Notes under the pieces: model-generated
Database searches by the model: none
What the model was told of the DNA's origin: nothing
Seen by the model: only the letters and a program-made list of their open reading frames with translations
Part shown: positions 16,528 through 24,040 of the stretch, piece by piece
Position numbering within the stretch: the first letter of the stretch is position 1
Layout of the letters: each line of letters begins with the position of its first letter
Made by a program: the position numbers and the translations under genes
Assembly: GCF_021369635.1 (NCBI RefSeq)
Contig: NZ_JAJNBZ010000003.1
Span: 310,168 to 374,167, forward strand
Reading direction: 5' to 3'
From: Paenibacillus profundus
GTDB taxonomy: Bacteria; Bacillota; Bacilli; Paenibacillales; Paenibacillaceae
Length of the DNA: 64,000 bases

Positions 16528-17763
16528 TTAAACCGCGCTAAGCAGCAGGTCTGAGATGAATTCGGCAGCATTTCTGATTTTTTTGATTTTTTCTTCTTCC
16601 TTTGGTGAGAAGCGCACACGCACAGGGAACTCTACATGCGTCATTCCGGTTGACTTGATTACGTTAGAGGTGCTTTGCACGGTCATGTTCGTCTTATTCA
16701 AATAATCCTGAACGACTTCAATGGCTTCGCCGCTCCAACCGTAAGAGCCGAAGGCTGCTGCAAGCTTCCCTTCCAGGTCCATCTTCTGCATCTTCTGCAA
16801 AAGGGTCTCCAATTTACCGGTCATATCCGCATATTTAGTCGAGCTGCCGATAAAGACGGCGTCCGCAGCCCCGATGCTGCTTAATATCTCAGTCTCGTCA
16901 GCCTTGTCCACGTCCCACAGATCCACGCTGATATTGTTTTCCACAAAACAATCCCTCAGGATATGGGCCTTTTTTTTGGTGTTATTTTTAAGCGTTGCAT
17001 ATACAATCGTTACTTTCTTGTTGTCCTTTGTTTCGGTGCTGAACTCATCATACAAGCTGATGTACTTGGCAATGTCACGCCGTAGTATAAAGCCATGGGA
17101 AGGGGCAATGATGTCGATCTCCAAATCCCGGATGGCTTCCATCAGTGTCCGTACATATCTTCTGTGCGGATGGATAATTGCTTGGTAATATCCGGTAAAA
17201 TCCTCGGTGATATCATATCCCGCTTCATCTGCAAACAAATGCTCCACGGCTACATGGGTGCTGAAAATGTCGCATGGAAACAATGTTTTATCCTCTATAC
17301 AGTAAGTAATCATTGTTTCTTCCGTATGCAGATAAGGAGTTTCTTTGAAGAGAAGCGTCTTGCCTCCAATATCAAGCTGATCGCCATCTTTGACCACAAG
17401 ATAATTGCGGTGCTGAAGCTTGTACATTTGTTGAATTTCCGGTACAGCGATTTCCGTGCAGACAATCGTGGCATTGGTTGCTTTGGAAGCCAGCGCCGCC
17501 AGACCGCCTGAGTGATCGGGTTCGGTATGGTTAATGACAATATATTGGATATCCAGCGGATCTATCATTTCGGCTATTTTTTCAGCGTACTCTCTTCCGA
17601 ACTCCATATCTACCGTATCAATCACCGTTGGTTTGCCAGTTTTGAGCAAATACGAATTATAGGTTGTACCTTTTGTTAACGTAAGACGATGAAAGGGAAC
17701 CTCGCGACTATCAATCTTTCCCACCCAGTAAATATCTTTGGACAGCTTACATTCCGTTAGCAT
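16528..17763 (-). CDS. flavodiiron protein (A-type flavoprotein, O2/NO reductase)
   Basis: A 411-aa protein with a metallo-beta-lactamase-like diiron domain (1-250) and a C-terminal flavodoxin domain (from about 260, VTIVYATLKNNTKKKA). The diiron ligands are His79, Glu81 and Asp83 (HTEPDHSGG), His146, Asp165 and His223 (APSHG), the same set and nearly the same numbering as rubredoxin:oxygen oxidoreductase of Desulfovibrio. Such enzymes reduce O2 to water or NO to N2O in the cytosol. First gene of the operon; AGGAGG precedes its ATG, and an FNR-like box lies upstream. Confidence 0.95.
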   Translation of the reverse strand: MLTECKLSKDIYWVGKIDSREVPFHRLTLTKGTTYNSYLLKTGKPTVIDTVDMEFGREYAEKIAEMIDPLDIQYIVINHTEPDHSGGLAALASKATNATIVCTEIAVPEIQQMYKLQHRNYLVVKDGDQLDIGGKTLLFKETPYLHTEETMITYCIEDKTLFPCDIFSTHVAVEHLFADEAGYDITEDFTGYYQAIIHPHRRYVRTLMEAIRDLEIDIIAPSHGFILRRDIAKYISLYDEFSTETKDNKKVTIVYATLKNNTKKKAHILRDCFVENNISVDLWDVDKADETEILSSIGAADAVFIGSSTKYADMTGKLETLLQKMQKMDLEGKLAAAFGSYGWSGEAIEVVQDYLNKTNMTVQSTSNVIKSTGMTHVEFPVRVRFSPKEEEKIKKIRNAAEFISDLLLSAV

Positions 17764-17802
17764 TAGAATAACCTCCTGCGGATCATTTGTAACGACACCC
17801 AG

Positions 17803-17844
17803 ATTCTATGCCTATTTGCCGAAAAGAAAGAGGATTGAAATCAA
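17803..17844 (-). promoter_or_regulatory. FNR-like box and -10 element for the flavodiiron operon
   Basis: Read on the minus strand, TTGAT-TTCA-ATCCT (17844-17831) matches the FNR consensus TTGAT-N4-ATCAA at 8 of 10 positions. TAGAAT (17808-17803) is a plausible -10 element. Counting its first base as -12, the box is centred at -41.5, the classic activator position. No good -35 hexamer is present, as expected for an activator-dependent promoter. Confidence 0.55.
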
Positions 17845-17899
17845 ATTTCCGAAAATAACAAAATGGTTCCTAAGCCGGGCTGTGACTAATTGCGGCTTA

Positions 17900-17915
17900 T
17901 GTGACTGGAATCACA
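17900..17915 (+). promoter_or_regulatory. CRP/Bacillus-Fnr-type palindrome for the cupin gene
   Basis: TGTGA-CTGGAA-TCACA is a perfect match to the TGTGA-N6-TCACA sites bound by Bacillus Fnr, ArcR and CRP. TATAAT at 17936-17941 is the likely -10 element; the palindrome is centred about 40.5 bases before the inferred start. Confidence 0.7.
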
Positions 17916-18021
17916 AACTGTAAGCAGAAGTCCAATATAATAGAAATTAATTCAATCATTCAGCAGTTAAGAACAGGCGAACAGGAAAATAAATAACAAC
18001 CTAACAGGAGAGTGATATCTA

Positions 18022-18363
18022 ATGCAAAAGAGTAACCTTGCCCGGTTTCAAGAATATCAGGAGAACAAATTTACGAAACGCATTATTCACAAGGAAGCGG
18101 AAAATGTTATTTTCATTTTGAATTTTAGTCCGGGAGCCGAGCTGCCGACACATAATCATCCGGGCGCCAACGTATATATTCTGGTTCTTGACGGGAAGGG
18201 GACCGTAACCAGCAATGGGGCGGAAACAGCAGTAGTCGAAGGAGATATCATGCATATCACTGGAGATGAGAGTTTCTCTTATCGCAACGGGGCAGATACC
18301 ATCTCCAGCCTTTATGTGGTCCTGACGAAAACGCCGAACGAGCGTTATGCCCAAAATATCTGA
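18022..18363 (+). CDS. small cupin-domain protein
   Basis: A 113-aa single-domain cupin. Motif 1 (PTHNHPGANVYILVLDGKG) supplies the His-x-His and a later acidic position, and motif 2 is GDIMHITGDESFSYRNG. Such small proteins bind one metal ion; functions range from sensors to dioxygenases. It is transcribed away from the flavodiiron operon and has an Fnr-type site at the activator position, so it is probably part of the same oxygen or NO response. AGGAG lies 11 bases before the ATG. Confidence 0.85.
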   Translation: MQKSNLARFQEYQENKFTKRIIHKEAENVIFILNFSPGAELPTHNHPGANVYILVLDGKGTVTSNGAETAVVEGDIMHITGDESFSYRNGADTISSLYVVLTKTPNERYAQNI

Positions 18364-18373
18364 CAATTGCTAA

Positions 18374-18409
18374 AAAGAGGTCAGCCAGAAATCTCTGGTT
18401 GACCTCTTA
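18374..18409. terminator. terminator after the cupin gene
   Basis: AAGAGGTCA-CCAGA pairs with TCTGG-TGACCTCTT, a stem of about 14 bp. The stretch before it is A-rich (AAAAA), so it can also stop leftward transcripts. Confidence 0.75.
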
Positions 18410-18501
18410 ATACGAAAATCCCCTCCAAGCTTTCTTGCGCCTTATGATGGCACAAGGTATTTTTGAATGTCTACTTCAAGGGGATAATACCATTTACAGA
18501 G

Positions 18502-18705
18502 TTAAATGAGCTTTTTCAGATCTTCGATGTTCTCTTTGTCCGCTTCATCCTTCACGTCATCCACCATACCTCTTGTCGAGTTGCGGAATTCGCGCAGCGT
18601 ATCCCCGAATGCGCGGCCAAGTTGAGGCAGCTTCGCTGGCCCGAATATGACCAGGGCGATGAGCAGAATAATAATCAAACCCGAGACGCCAATATTGTTG
18701 AACAT
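18502..18705 (-). CDS. tatA: twin-arginine translocase subunit TatA
   Basis: A 67-aa TatA/E protein: a short periplasm-side N-terminus, one membrane helix (about 5-21, GVSGLIIILLIALVIF), the FGPAKLPQLGRAFG hinge with the conserved Phe-Gly, and an amphipathic helix followed by an acidic tail. It forms the pore of the Tat export system. ATG 18705 has GGAGG 8 bases upstream. It follows tatC by 18 bases and ends the operon that includes a Tat-signal protein. Confidence 0.95.
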   Translation of the reverse strand: MFNNIGVSGLIIILLIALVIFGPAKLPQLGRAFGDTLREFRNSTRGMVDDVKDEADKENIEDLKKLI

Positions 18706-18723
18706 GTGAACTTCCTCCATTCG

Positions 18724-19458
18724 TTAACTGTTGGTAGGCAAAGCCGTCAGCCTGCGATAGTACAAGCTCGAAATGACGACGCTGCATTCAAACAAGATGA
18801 TTAACGGCACGACTACTGATAAATGCGACACGAAATCCGGTGGGGAAATGCATGAGCCGATGATGGCCAATCCCAAATAGGCATGCTTCCTTATGCTTCT
18901 TAGCTTCTCCGGGGTCAACAGCCCGAGCCGGGTCAGAAACAGGATGACGATCGGCATCTCGAACGCGACGCCAAGCGGGAACACGACATTGAACATAAAC
19001 GAAAAGTACCGGTCGATCCCATACGTTTCCATCGCGCCGATGCTCTGGTTCATTTTCATCAGAAACTGAAGCATCATCGGAAATACGACGAAATAGCTGA
19101 ATGAAATGCCGATGAAGAATAGAAGAAACGAAGCCGGCACATAAGCCAAGGTCACCCGCGCCTCCTCGTCCGTCAGACCGGGCCGCACAAAAGCCCAAAT
19201 CTGATAAAACAGTACTGGCAGCGAAATTAGTACTGAAAACAAAAACGCGCATTTCATATAAATGAACAACCCGTCGGTAAAGGAGAATACGTTCCATTCG
19301 ATTCGGACGAGAAGCGGCCGCGATTTTAACAGCAGCAAAATGTGTGGAGACAAATATAACCCTGCGCAGAGCGCTAGCACGAACCAAATGAAGAACAAAA
19401 TCAATCGCTTCCGGAGCTCGGTAAGATGAACGATTAACTCTTCCTGGCTGTTCATCAT
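18724..19458 (-). CDS. tatC: twin-arginine translocase subunit TatC
   Basis: A 244-aa, six-helix membrane protein with the TatC hallmarks: the cytosolic HLTELRKRLI start, the FYQIWAFVRPGLTDEE loop, and the conserved Glu in LGVAFEMPIVI. TatC reads the twin-arginine signal and assembles with TatA. The upstream gene is a GMC dehydrogenase whose partner subunit carries a twin-arginine signal, so this copy is probably devoted to that enzyme. AGGAG is placed 6 bases before the ATG. Confidence 0.96.
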   Translation of the reverse strand: MMNSQEELIVHLTELRKRLILFFIWFVLALCAGLYLSPHILLLLKSRPLLVRIEWNVFSFTDGLFIYMKCAFLFSVLISLPVLFYQIWAFVRPGLTDEEARVTLAYVPASFLLFFIGISFSYFVVFPMMLQFLMKMNQSIGAMETYGIDRYFSFMFNVVFPLGVAFEMPIVILFLTRLGLLTPEKLRSIRKHAYLGLAIIGSCISPPDFVSHLSVVVPLIILFECSVVISSLYYRRLTALPTNS

Positions 19459-19500
19459 GTCACTCTCCTGTCGTCATATGCATTCAGGGGAGAAGAACCT

Positions 19501-21222
19501 CTATACCAAAGGCCCTCCCTCTTTCACATACTTCAAAACACCTTCAGCCGCTCGGTAAGCGAGCGCCCCCACGGTCCCCGTCGGATTGTAGCCGCTATTG
19601 TGGGCAAAGGCCGAGGCCCCGACGACGAACACGTTATCGGCATCCCACATCTGCAAGTAGTTGTTGATCGCTGATGTAGCCTTGTCCGCTCCCATAATGA
19701 CTCCGCCCGTATTGTGCGTCGATTGGTACGGCACGATATTGTAGGCGGCCAGCTGGCTGCTCGATCCGATGGTGGTTGGTTTCATTTCCTGCATAATTTG
19801 CTTTGTTTTCTCCGACATAAATTTCACAAGCTCACGGTCCTGATCCTCGAAATCATACGTAATCCGCACGAGGGGGATACCGTAGGCGTCCTTATAGGTA
19901 GGGTCCAAATCCACATAGTGGTGTCTCCATGGCATACTGGCGCCCTGCGGAGCTATCGTCAGCACCCGGTTCGCATACTTGATGGACGCTTGTTTAAATT
20001 CCTTGCCCCATGTCGGCGTACCCTTCGGTACGGAATTGTTCGCTATCGGGCGCAATCCGGTTTGGGACAAGCGTATGCCGGCACCGTGAATGAAGTTGAG
20101 ATCGGCATGATCGAAGTTGTCCCCGTTGAAATCGTCGATTTCGCTGCCCAGCGCGCCCGCGCCCGCATATAAATTGAACTCCTTATCGTCGTAGAAACCA
20201 ACAGCGCTTCCGCCTTGCACTTGGTAGGCATAGTTTTTGCCGATAATCCCCGTTCCGTCTGCAGGGTTGTATGGCTTGCCCAGCTTGGAATGAAGCAGTA
20301 ATCTGATGTTATTGAACACATAGCTGGCCAAAATGACAACGTCGGCCGGCTGTTCGAATTCTTCCCGTGTCATCGGGTTGATATAGATGACGCCCGTCGC
20401 TTTGCTGCCGTTATGCAGCAATCTCGTGACGTTAGCATAGGTTCGGATCTCAAGGTTGCCCGTCTTCTCGGCCACCGGTATAACGGTAACGACCGGATCT
20501 GCCTTCGCGCCGTACTCGCAACCGAAGCGTTCGCAAAACGCGCAATATTGGCAGGCCGCCCGCGCGATGCCATCCGGATTCGTATAATTCGCGGACAAGT
20601 TCGCGGATGGCATCATATAGGGATGGAACCCGAGCTTTTTGGAAGCATCCTCGAACAGTGTAATGGCCGGTGTTTTCTTCATCGCCGGTGTCGGGAACGG
20701 ATTCGACCGTTTGCCTACCATTGGATTTTGCTCCGGTTCGCCAGAGATACCCGCCATTTTTTCGTACTTGTCGAAGTACGGCTCCAATTCGTTGTATGTA
20801 ATTCCCCAATCCTGAATGGTCATGCCTGCCGGAATCTTATTTTTCCCGTACCGTTCCACCGTCTTGGAATATATCTCAAAATCATAGGGCAGAAAGCGGA
20901 ACGATTGGCCATTCCAGTGGATGCCTGCGCCGCCCAATCCTTCGCTGAGCAGGAACGATCCGTGAGTGCGCATCGGGAGGGCACGCACCTTCTCTGTATT
21001 CCGAAATGTAACGGTTTCCTTGGACAGGTCCTGCATTAAGTCATAACGCTGTGCATAGCGCACCTCGTCATGGACCATATAGTAGTCCGAGGTCTGCCTG
21101 CTCTTGCCCCGCTCGAGGCCGACGACTTTTATGCCTGCTTTCGTAAGCTCAGCGGCGATGATGCCACCAGCCCAACCCATACCGACAATAACGACAGGTA
21201 CTCTAGGTAGTTTCGTAGCCAT
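19501..21222 (-). CDS. GMC oxidoreductase (gluconate 2-dehydrogenase-like, FAD subunit)
   Basis: A 573-aa flavoprotein with the dinucleotide fold VVIVGMGWAGGIIAAEL at residues 10-26, GLGGAGIHWNGQ, a Cys-rich CQYCAFCERFGC segment near residue 220, and the catalytic HNSGYNPTGTVG near the C-terminus. The match is to the large subunit of membrane-bound gluconate/alcohol dehydrogenases. It has no signal of its own, so it likely crosses the membrane bound to the next-upstream small subunit through the Tat system. Electrons would pass to the cytochrome c encoded two genes upstream. The sugar or alcohol substrate is not certain. Confidence 0.9.
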   Translation of the reverse strand: MATKLPRVPVVIVGMGWAGGIIAAELTKAGIKVVGLERGKSRQTSDYYMVHDEVRYAQRYDLMQDLSKETVTFRNTEKVRALPMRTHGSFLLSEGLGGAGIHWNGQSFRFLPYDFEIYSKTVERYGKNKIPAGMTIQDWGITYNELEPYFDKYEKMAGISGEPEQNPMVGKRSNPFPTPAMKKTPAITLFEDASKKLGFHPYMMPSANLSANYTNPDGIARAACQYCAFCERFGCEYGAKADPVVTVIPVAEKTGNLEIRTYANVTRLLHNGSKATGVIYINPMTREEFEQPADVVILASYVFNNIRLLLHSKLGKPYNPADGTGIIGKNYAYQVQGGSAVGFYDDKEFNLYAGAGALGSEIDDFNGDNFDHADLNFIHGAGIRLSQTGLRPIANNSVPKGTPTWGKEFKQASIKYANRVLTIAPQGASMPWRHHYVDLDPTYKDAYGIPLVRITYDFEDQDRELVKFMSEKTKQIMQEMKPTTIGSSSQLAAYNIVPYQSTHNTGGVIMGADKATSAINNYLQMWDADNVFVVGASAFAHNSGYNPTGTVGALAYRAAEGVLKYVKEGGPLV

Positions 21223-21242
21223 ACGCAGTCCGTTCCCCTTAC

Positions 21243-22013
21243 TTAATGAGTCATATGTTCGTGCAAGCTTTTCGGTTCGATCTTGACGAAATCCGGCTTA
21301 TCGATAATGTTCAGGTAGCTCATCTGATTGCCCGGGTAGTTCCGCATCTTCCAGCCCAACATATTTTTGTTGCCGCCATACAATGGATCGGAATAAGCGC
21401 CTTCCAGCGTCAAGGAGCGCAGCATTTTGAAGAAGGAAGCGGTCGTATCGCCGTTCGACAAGATCACATCCTTACCGGCCTCGAACGATTTCAGCACTTC
21501 ATCCTTTTCGTTGTCCGCCAGTTCGGTGAACGGCTTATTGTATTTTTTCATACTGAAGCCCTTCAATGCATCGAGCCCCATCGAGAACAATTCGTGCCGC
21601 TTAATGCTCGGATACTCACCTTGCGTCATTTCCCCTTTGAAAAACGGACCCATCATATAATCCCGCGCATTAATGCCCCATTGGTTCGCCAGCTGATGGT
21701 CGATATAATAGGCAGCACCAAGTTCAATCGCTCCAGGCCCGAGCTCGTCCTTAGGGAAAATCCGCTCGACAGCCGCTTCCGTAATGCGGAACTGCTCCTG
21801 ATTGAAATACATGAGCGCCTGATTGAAATCCGCTGCTGGAGGCTGCTCCTCCGGAGTTGCCGCAGGTGGCTGTTCCTTCGGCTTAGTGAGCGAATTGTTG
21901 AGAACCGCCCCTACGACCCCGCCGACGACGACACCCCCAAGCGCTGCACCTGACACTTTCAAGAAATTGCGCCGGGAGCCGCTTCGAGGCTGGTTTTCTT
22001 TATGTTCTGGCAC
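21243..22013 (-). CDS. gluconate 2-dehydrogenase subunit 3-family protein with Tat signal
   Basis: A 256-aa small subunit. The N-terminus holds SRRNFLK (residues 13-19), a twin-arginine signal, followed by a Gly/Ala/Val-rich hydrophobic stretch and a Pro-rich linker (PAATPEEQPPAAD). The body (FRITEAAVERIFPKDELGPGAIELGAAYYID) is characteristic of gluconate dehydrogenase subunit 3. It probably acts as assembly and export partner of the GMC flavoprotein, which starts 21 bases downstream. Confidence 0.92.
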   Translation of the reverse strand: MPEHKENQPRSGSRRNFLKVSGAALGGVVVGGVVGAVLNNSLTKPKEQPPAATPEEQPPAADFNQALMYFNQEQFRITEAAVERIFPKDELGPGAIELGAAYYIDHQLANQWGINARDYMMGPFFKGEMTQGEYPSIKRHELFSMGLDALKGFSMKKYNKPFTELADNEKDEVLKSFEAGKDVILSNGDTTASFFKMLRSLTLEGAYSDPLYGGNKNMLGWKMRNYPGNQMSYLNIIDKPDFVKIEPKSLHEHMTH

Positions 22014-22094
22014 AGTACTCCTCCTCGTCTTGCATCCAATTCTTCTCTTTCATGTTGGTAAACTTACTATTTCCGCCATATCGGAAACTATGCA

Positions 22095-22117
22095 CAAAAA
22101 AGGCAGAGCTCCTGCCC
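22095..22117 (-). terminator. weak intra-operon terminator after cytochrome c
   Basis: On the minus strand GGCAG-GAGCT-CTGCC is followed by six Ts. The stem has only 5-6 pairs, so it may reduce rather than stop readthrough from the cytochrome into the dehydrogenase genes. Confidence 0.5.
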
Positions 22118-22157
22118 CGCCTCATGCTTGCACTATAGCTGCTATGAATCGATCTTG

Positions 22158-22532
22158 TTACTTCTTAGCCGCCAGCCAATCTGTGAGCGCCTTGATTTCA
22201 TCTTCGCTCAGCACGCCCTTAAATGCCGTCATCCCATTGCCGCCGTTGTGAATGATGTTCGAAATTTCTTCCGGCGTTCTTTTAGCCCCTACTTTCTGTA
22301 AATTCGGTCCGACCTGTCCGCTGAGATCAGATGCATGACAAGCAAGACAGTTCTGCTTATATACAGCTTCAACATCAACATTAGTTGTAGTTTGGCCCGG
22401 GGTCTGCCCTTGCGTTTGACCTTGATTCTCCTTTTGGGACTGTTCTTTATCTGTATTGGTCTTTGAACCGCATGCGGTTAGTCCAAGGACAAGAACGACT
22501 GCCAGCAGCATCATTGTAACTTTCTTCATCAC
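22158..22532 (-). CDS. lipoprotein c-type cytochrome
   Basis: A 124-aa mono-heme cytochrome c. The signal peptide ends in a lipobox, GLTAC (Cys21), followed by a Gln-rich linker (about 26-48). The heme site is CLACH (Cys62, Cys65, His66) and the likely axial Met is Met101 in GGNGMTAF. Anchoring by lipid suits transfer of electrons from the dehydrogenase in the same gene group to the respiratory chain. First gene in the minus direction, 144 bases before the small subunit. Confidence 0.93.
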   Translation of the reverse strand: MMKKVTMMLLAVVLVLGLTACGSKTNTDKEQSQKENQGQTQGQTPGQTTTNVDVEAVYKQNCLACHASDLSGQVGPNLQKVGAKRTPEEISNIIHNGGNGMTAFKGVLSEDEIKALTDWLAAKK

Positions 22533-22612
22533 TTTACACCTCTAATCATCCTAGGAATAGCGTTAGGTTATCCGAAAGACTTACCGTTCATTCTCGGTCA
22601 GAGGCGGGAACT

Positions 22613-22644
22613 AGTCAATTAAATTGTGCACAATTTAATTGACT
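22613..22644. promoter_or_regulatory. 32-bp perfect palindrome, OhrR operator
   Basis: The half-site AGTCAATTAAATTGTG (22613-22628) is followed directly by its exact reverse complement (22629-22644). The AATTAAATTGT core matches the known Bacillus ohrA operator. Its right end is the -35 hexamer of the gpx promoter, so OhrR binding would block RNA polymerase. The left end also offers TTGACT toward the cytochrome gene on the minus strand. Confidence 0.85.
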
Positions 22645-22667
22645 GAAATTAAAATTGATGGTATAAA
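22639..22667 (+). promoter_or_regulatory. gpx-ohrR promoter
   Basis: TTGACT (22639-22644) and TATAAA (22662-22667) with a 17-base spacer; the -35 hexamer lies inside the OhrR palindrome. Confidence 0.8.
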
Positions 22668-22727
22668 TAATAATAGAATTAAGCGATTGCAAATATCATT
22701 GAGTATGTGAATGCAAAGGAGCGAACA

Positions 22728-23207
22728 ATGATGACAACGGTTTATGATTTCTCAGTCAAGACGCCAAGCGGTGACATGAAATCTTTGCGAGACTATGAAG
22801 GTCAGGTCATTCTGGTCGTCAATACGGCAAGCAAATGCGGCTTTACGCCCCAATTCACAGAGCTGCAGCAATTGTATGATAAGTATAAAGAGCGTGGCTT
22901 GGTCATCCTCGGATTTCCGTGCGATCAATTCAACAAGCAGGAGTTTGACGACATCGGTGAAACAATGGAATTTTGCCAATTGAACTATGGTGTCAACTTC
23001 CCGATGTTTGCCAAGGTGGACGTGAAAGGGCCGGAAGCGGAGCCGCTCTTTACACATTTGATTTCGGAGAAAAAAGGACTGCTCGGCAGCGACGTCAAAT
23101 GGAACTTCACCAAGTTCCTCGTGGACCGATCCGGTCAGGTCGTGAAACGCTGCGCGCCGCAGACGAATCCTGCCAAAATGGAAGACGAAATTACGGCCTT
23201 GCTGTAA
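22728..23207 (+). CDS. gpx: glutathione peroxidase-family thiol peroxidase
   Basis: A 159-aa thioredoxin-fold peroxidase. The catalytic cysteine is Cys37 in NTASKCGFTPQ; FPCDQFNKQE provides the Gln and a second Cys, and VKWNFTKFLVD provides the Trp-Asn pair. Such enzymes in Bacillota reduce organic and hydrogen peroxides using thioredoxin or bacillithiol. It is the first gene of an operon with an OhrR regulator. Starts at 22728 or 22731 are both reasonable, with AAAGGAG upstream. Confidence 0.92.
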   Translation: MMTTVYDFSVKTPSGDMKSLRDYEGQVILVVNTASKCGFTPQFTELQQLYDKYKERGLVILGFPCDQFNKQEFDDIGETMEFCQLNYGVNFPMFAKVDVKGPEAEPLFTHLISEKKGLLGSDVKWNFTKFLVDRSGQVVKRCAPQTNPAKMEDEITALL

Positions 23208-23230
23208 GGTGTAACGAGGAGTTGCTTACG

Positions 23231-23716
23231 ATGTCAACACAGTCTGAAGCTCACGAAGCGAACGATAACGATAGCTTGCTAAAGCTGGATAATCAGTTAT
23301 GCTTCGCCGTTTATGCCGCATCGCGGGAGATGACGAAGCTGTACCGTCCGCTGCTGGAGCGGCTGGACATTACGTATCCGCAATATTTGACGCTGCTGGC
23401 GTTGTGGGAGCGGGATGGAATGACGGTCAAGTCATTGGGCGCCCGGTTGTATCTCGATTCCGGCACATTAACGCCGATGCTGAAGCGCATGGAGCAGCAA
23501 GGGTTGCTAGAGCGGATGCGCGATCCAGAGGACGAGCGCAAAGTCATTATTACGCTCACGGATAAAGGCTGGGCCATGAAGGACGAGGCAAAGTGCATCC
23601 CTCAGCAATTGGCTGGGCAGGTATGCAAGCTGACCGACGCTCCCGATAAACTGCTGCAGGACCTTCATTCTCTCCTGGCACTGCTGCGGCAAGCGAATGC
23701 GGAAGTTCATGAATAA
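23231..23716 (+). CDS. ohrR: OhrR, organic-peroxide-sensing MarR-family repressor
   Basis: A 161-aa MarR-type winged-helix repressor. LDNQLCFAVYAASREMTKLYRPLL is the OhrR signature, with the sensing Cys24. Two further cysteines, Cys122 and Cys132, near the C-terminus suggest a two-Cys OhrR like that of Xanthomonas rather than the one-Cys Bacillus type. GAGGAG is 9 bases before ATG 23231. It follows gpx by 23 bases and should repress the operon through the 32-bp palindrome. Confidence 0.92.
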   Translation: MSTQSEAHEANDNDSLLKLDNQLCFAVYAASREMTKLYRPLLERLDITYPQYLTLLALWERDGMTVKSLGARLYLDSGTLTPMLKRMEQQGLLERMRDPEDERKVIITLTDKGWAMKDEAKCIPQQLAGQVCKLTDAPDKLLQDLHSLLALLRQANAEVHE

Positions 23717-23720
23717 AACG

Positions 23721-23748
23721 TTGACTTCCGGGAAGGATGTCATATAAT
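23721..23748 (+). promoter_or_regulatory. serS promoter
   Basis: TTGACT (23721-23726), 16-base spacer, TATAAT (23743-23748). It starts immediately after ohrR and drives the T-box leader. Confidence 0.75.
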
Positions 23749-23759
23749 TAAAGTTGTTT

Positions 23760-24003
23760 AAAGGTCAAATTGCAACCACTCATTATATGTACAATCAGAT
23801 ATAGTCATTAAGCCGATGATGAGCATCCAACTCAGAGGCGTTCTCGTTAAGGCATCGGCATTCCGATGCTCCTAAGCTAACCGGCACCGCCCGTTACCGC
23901 GGAACCAAGAGGATCCATCGCGCATATGCGCCGTGGATCAAGTTGGGTGGCACCGCGAGCTTGCGCTCCTCGTCCCAATCGGATGAGGGGCGCTTTCTGT
24001 TTA
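23760..24003 (+). promoter_or_regulatory. T-box leader of serS
   Basis: The T-box core TTGGGTGGCACCGCG lies at 23943-23957, preceded by a GGATCCA/TGGATC stem and followed by a strong terminator (GCGCTCCTC...GAGGGGCGC, then T-rich) at about 23963-24003. T-box leaders sense uncharged tRNA and allow readthrough when it binds. The downstream synthetase implies tRNA-Ser. A hairpin GCATCGG/CCGATGC at about 23851-23868 belongs to the 5' part; I could not assign the specifier codon with confidence. Confidence 0.88.
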
Positions 24004-24040
24004 TTTTCGGTTATGCGAACGGTGAAGGAGACGATGAACG

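Noticed and set aside
22973-23230. A longer in-frame start for ohrR inside gpx
   Set aside because: The upstream part is the gpx gene read in another frame; ATG 23231 has GAGGAG 9 bases before it and matches OhrR lengths.
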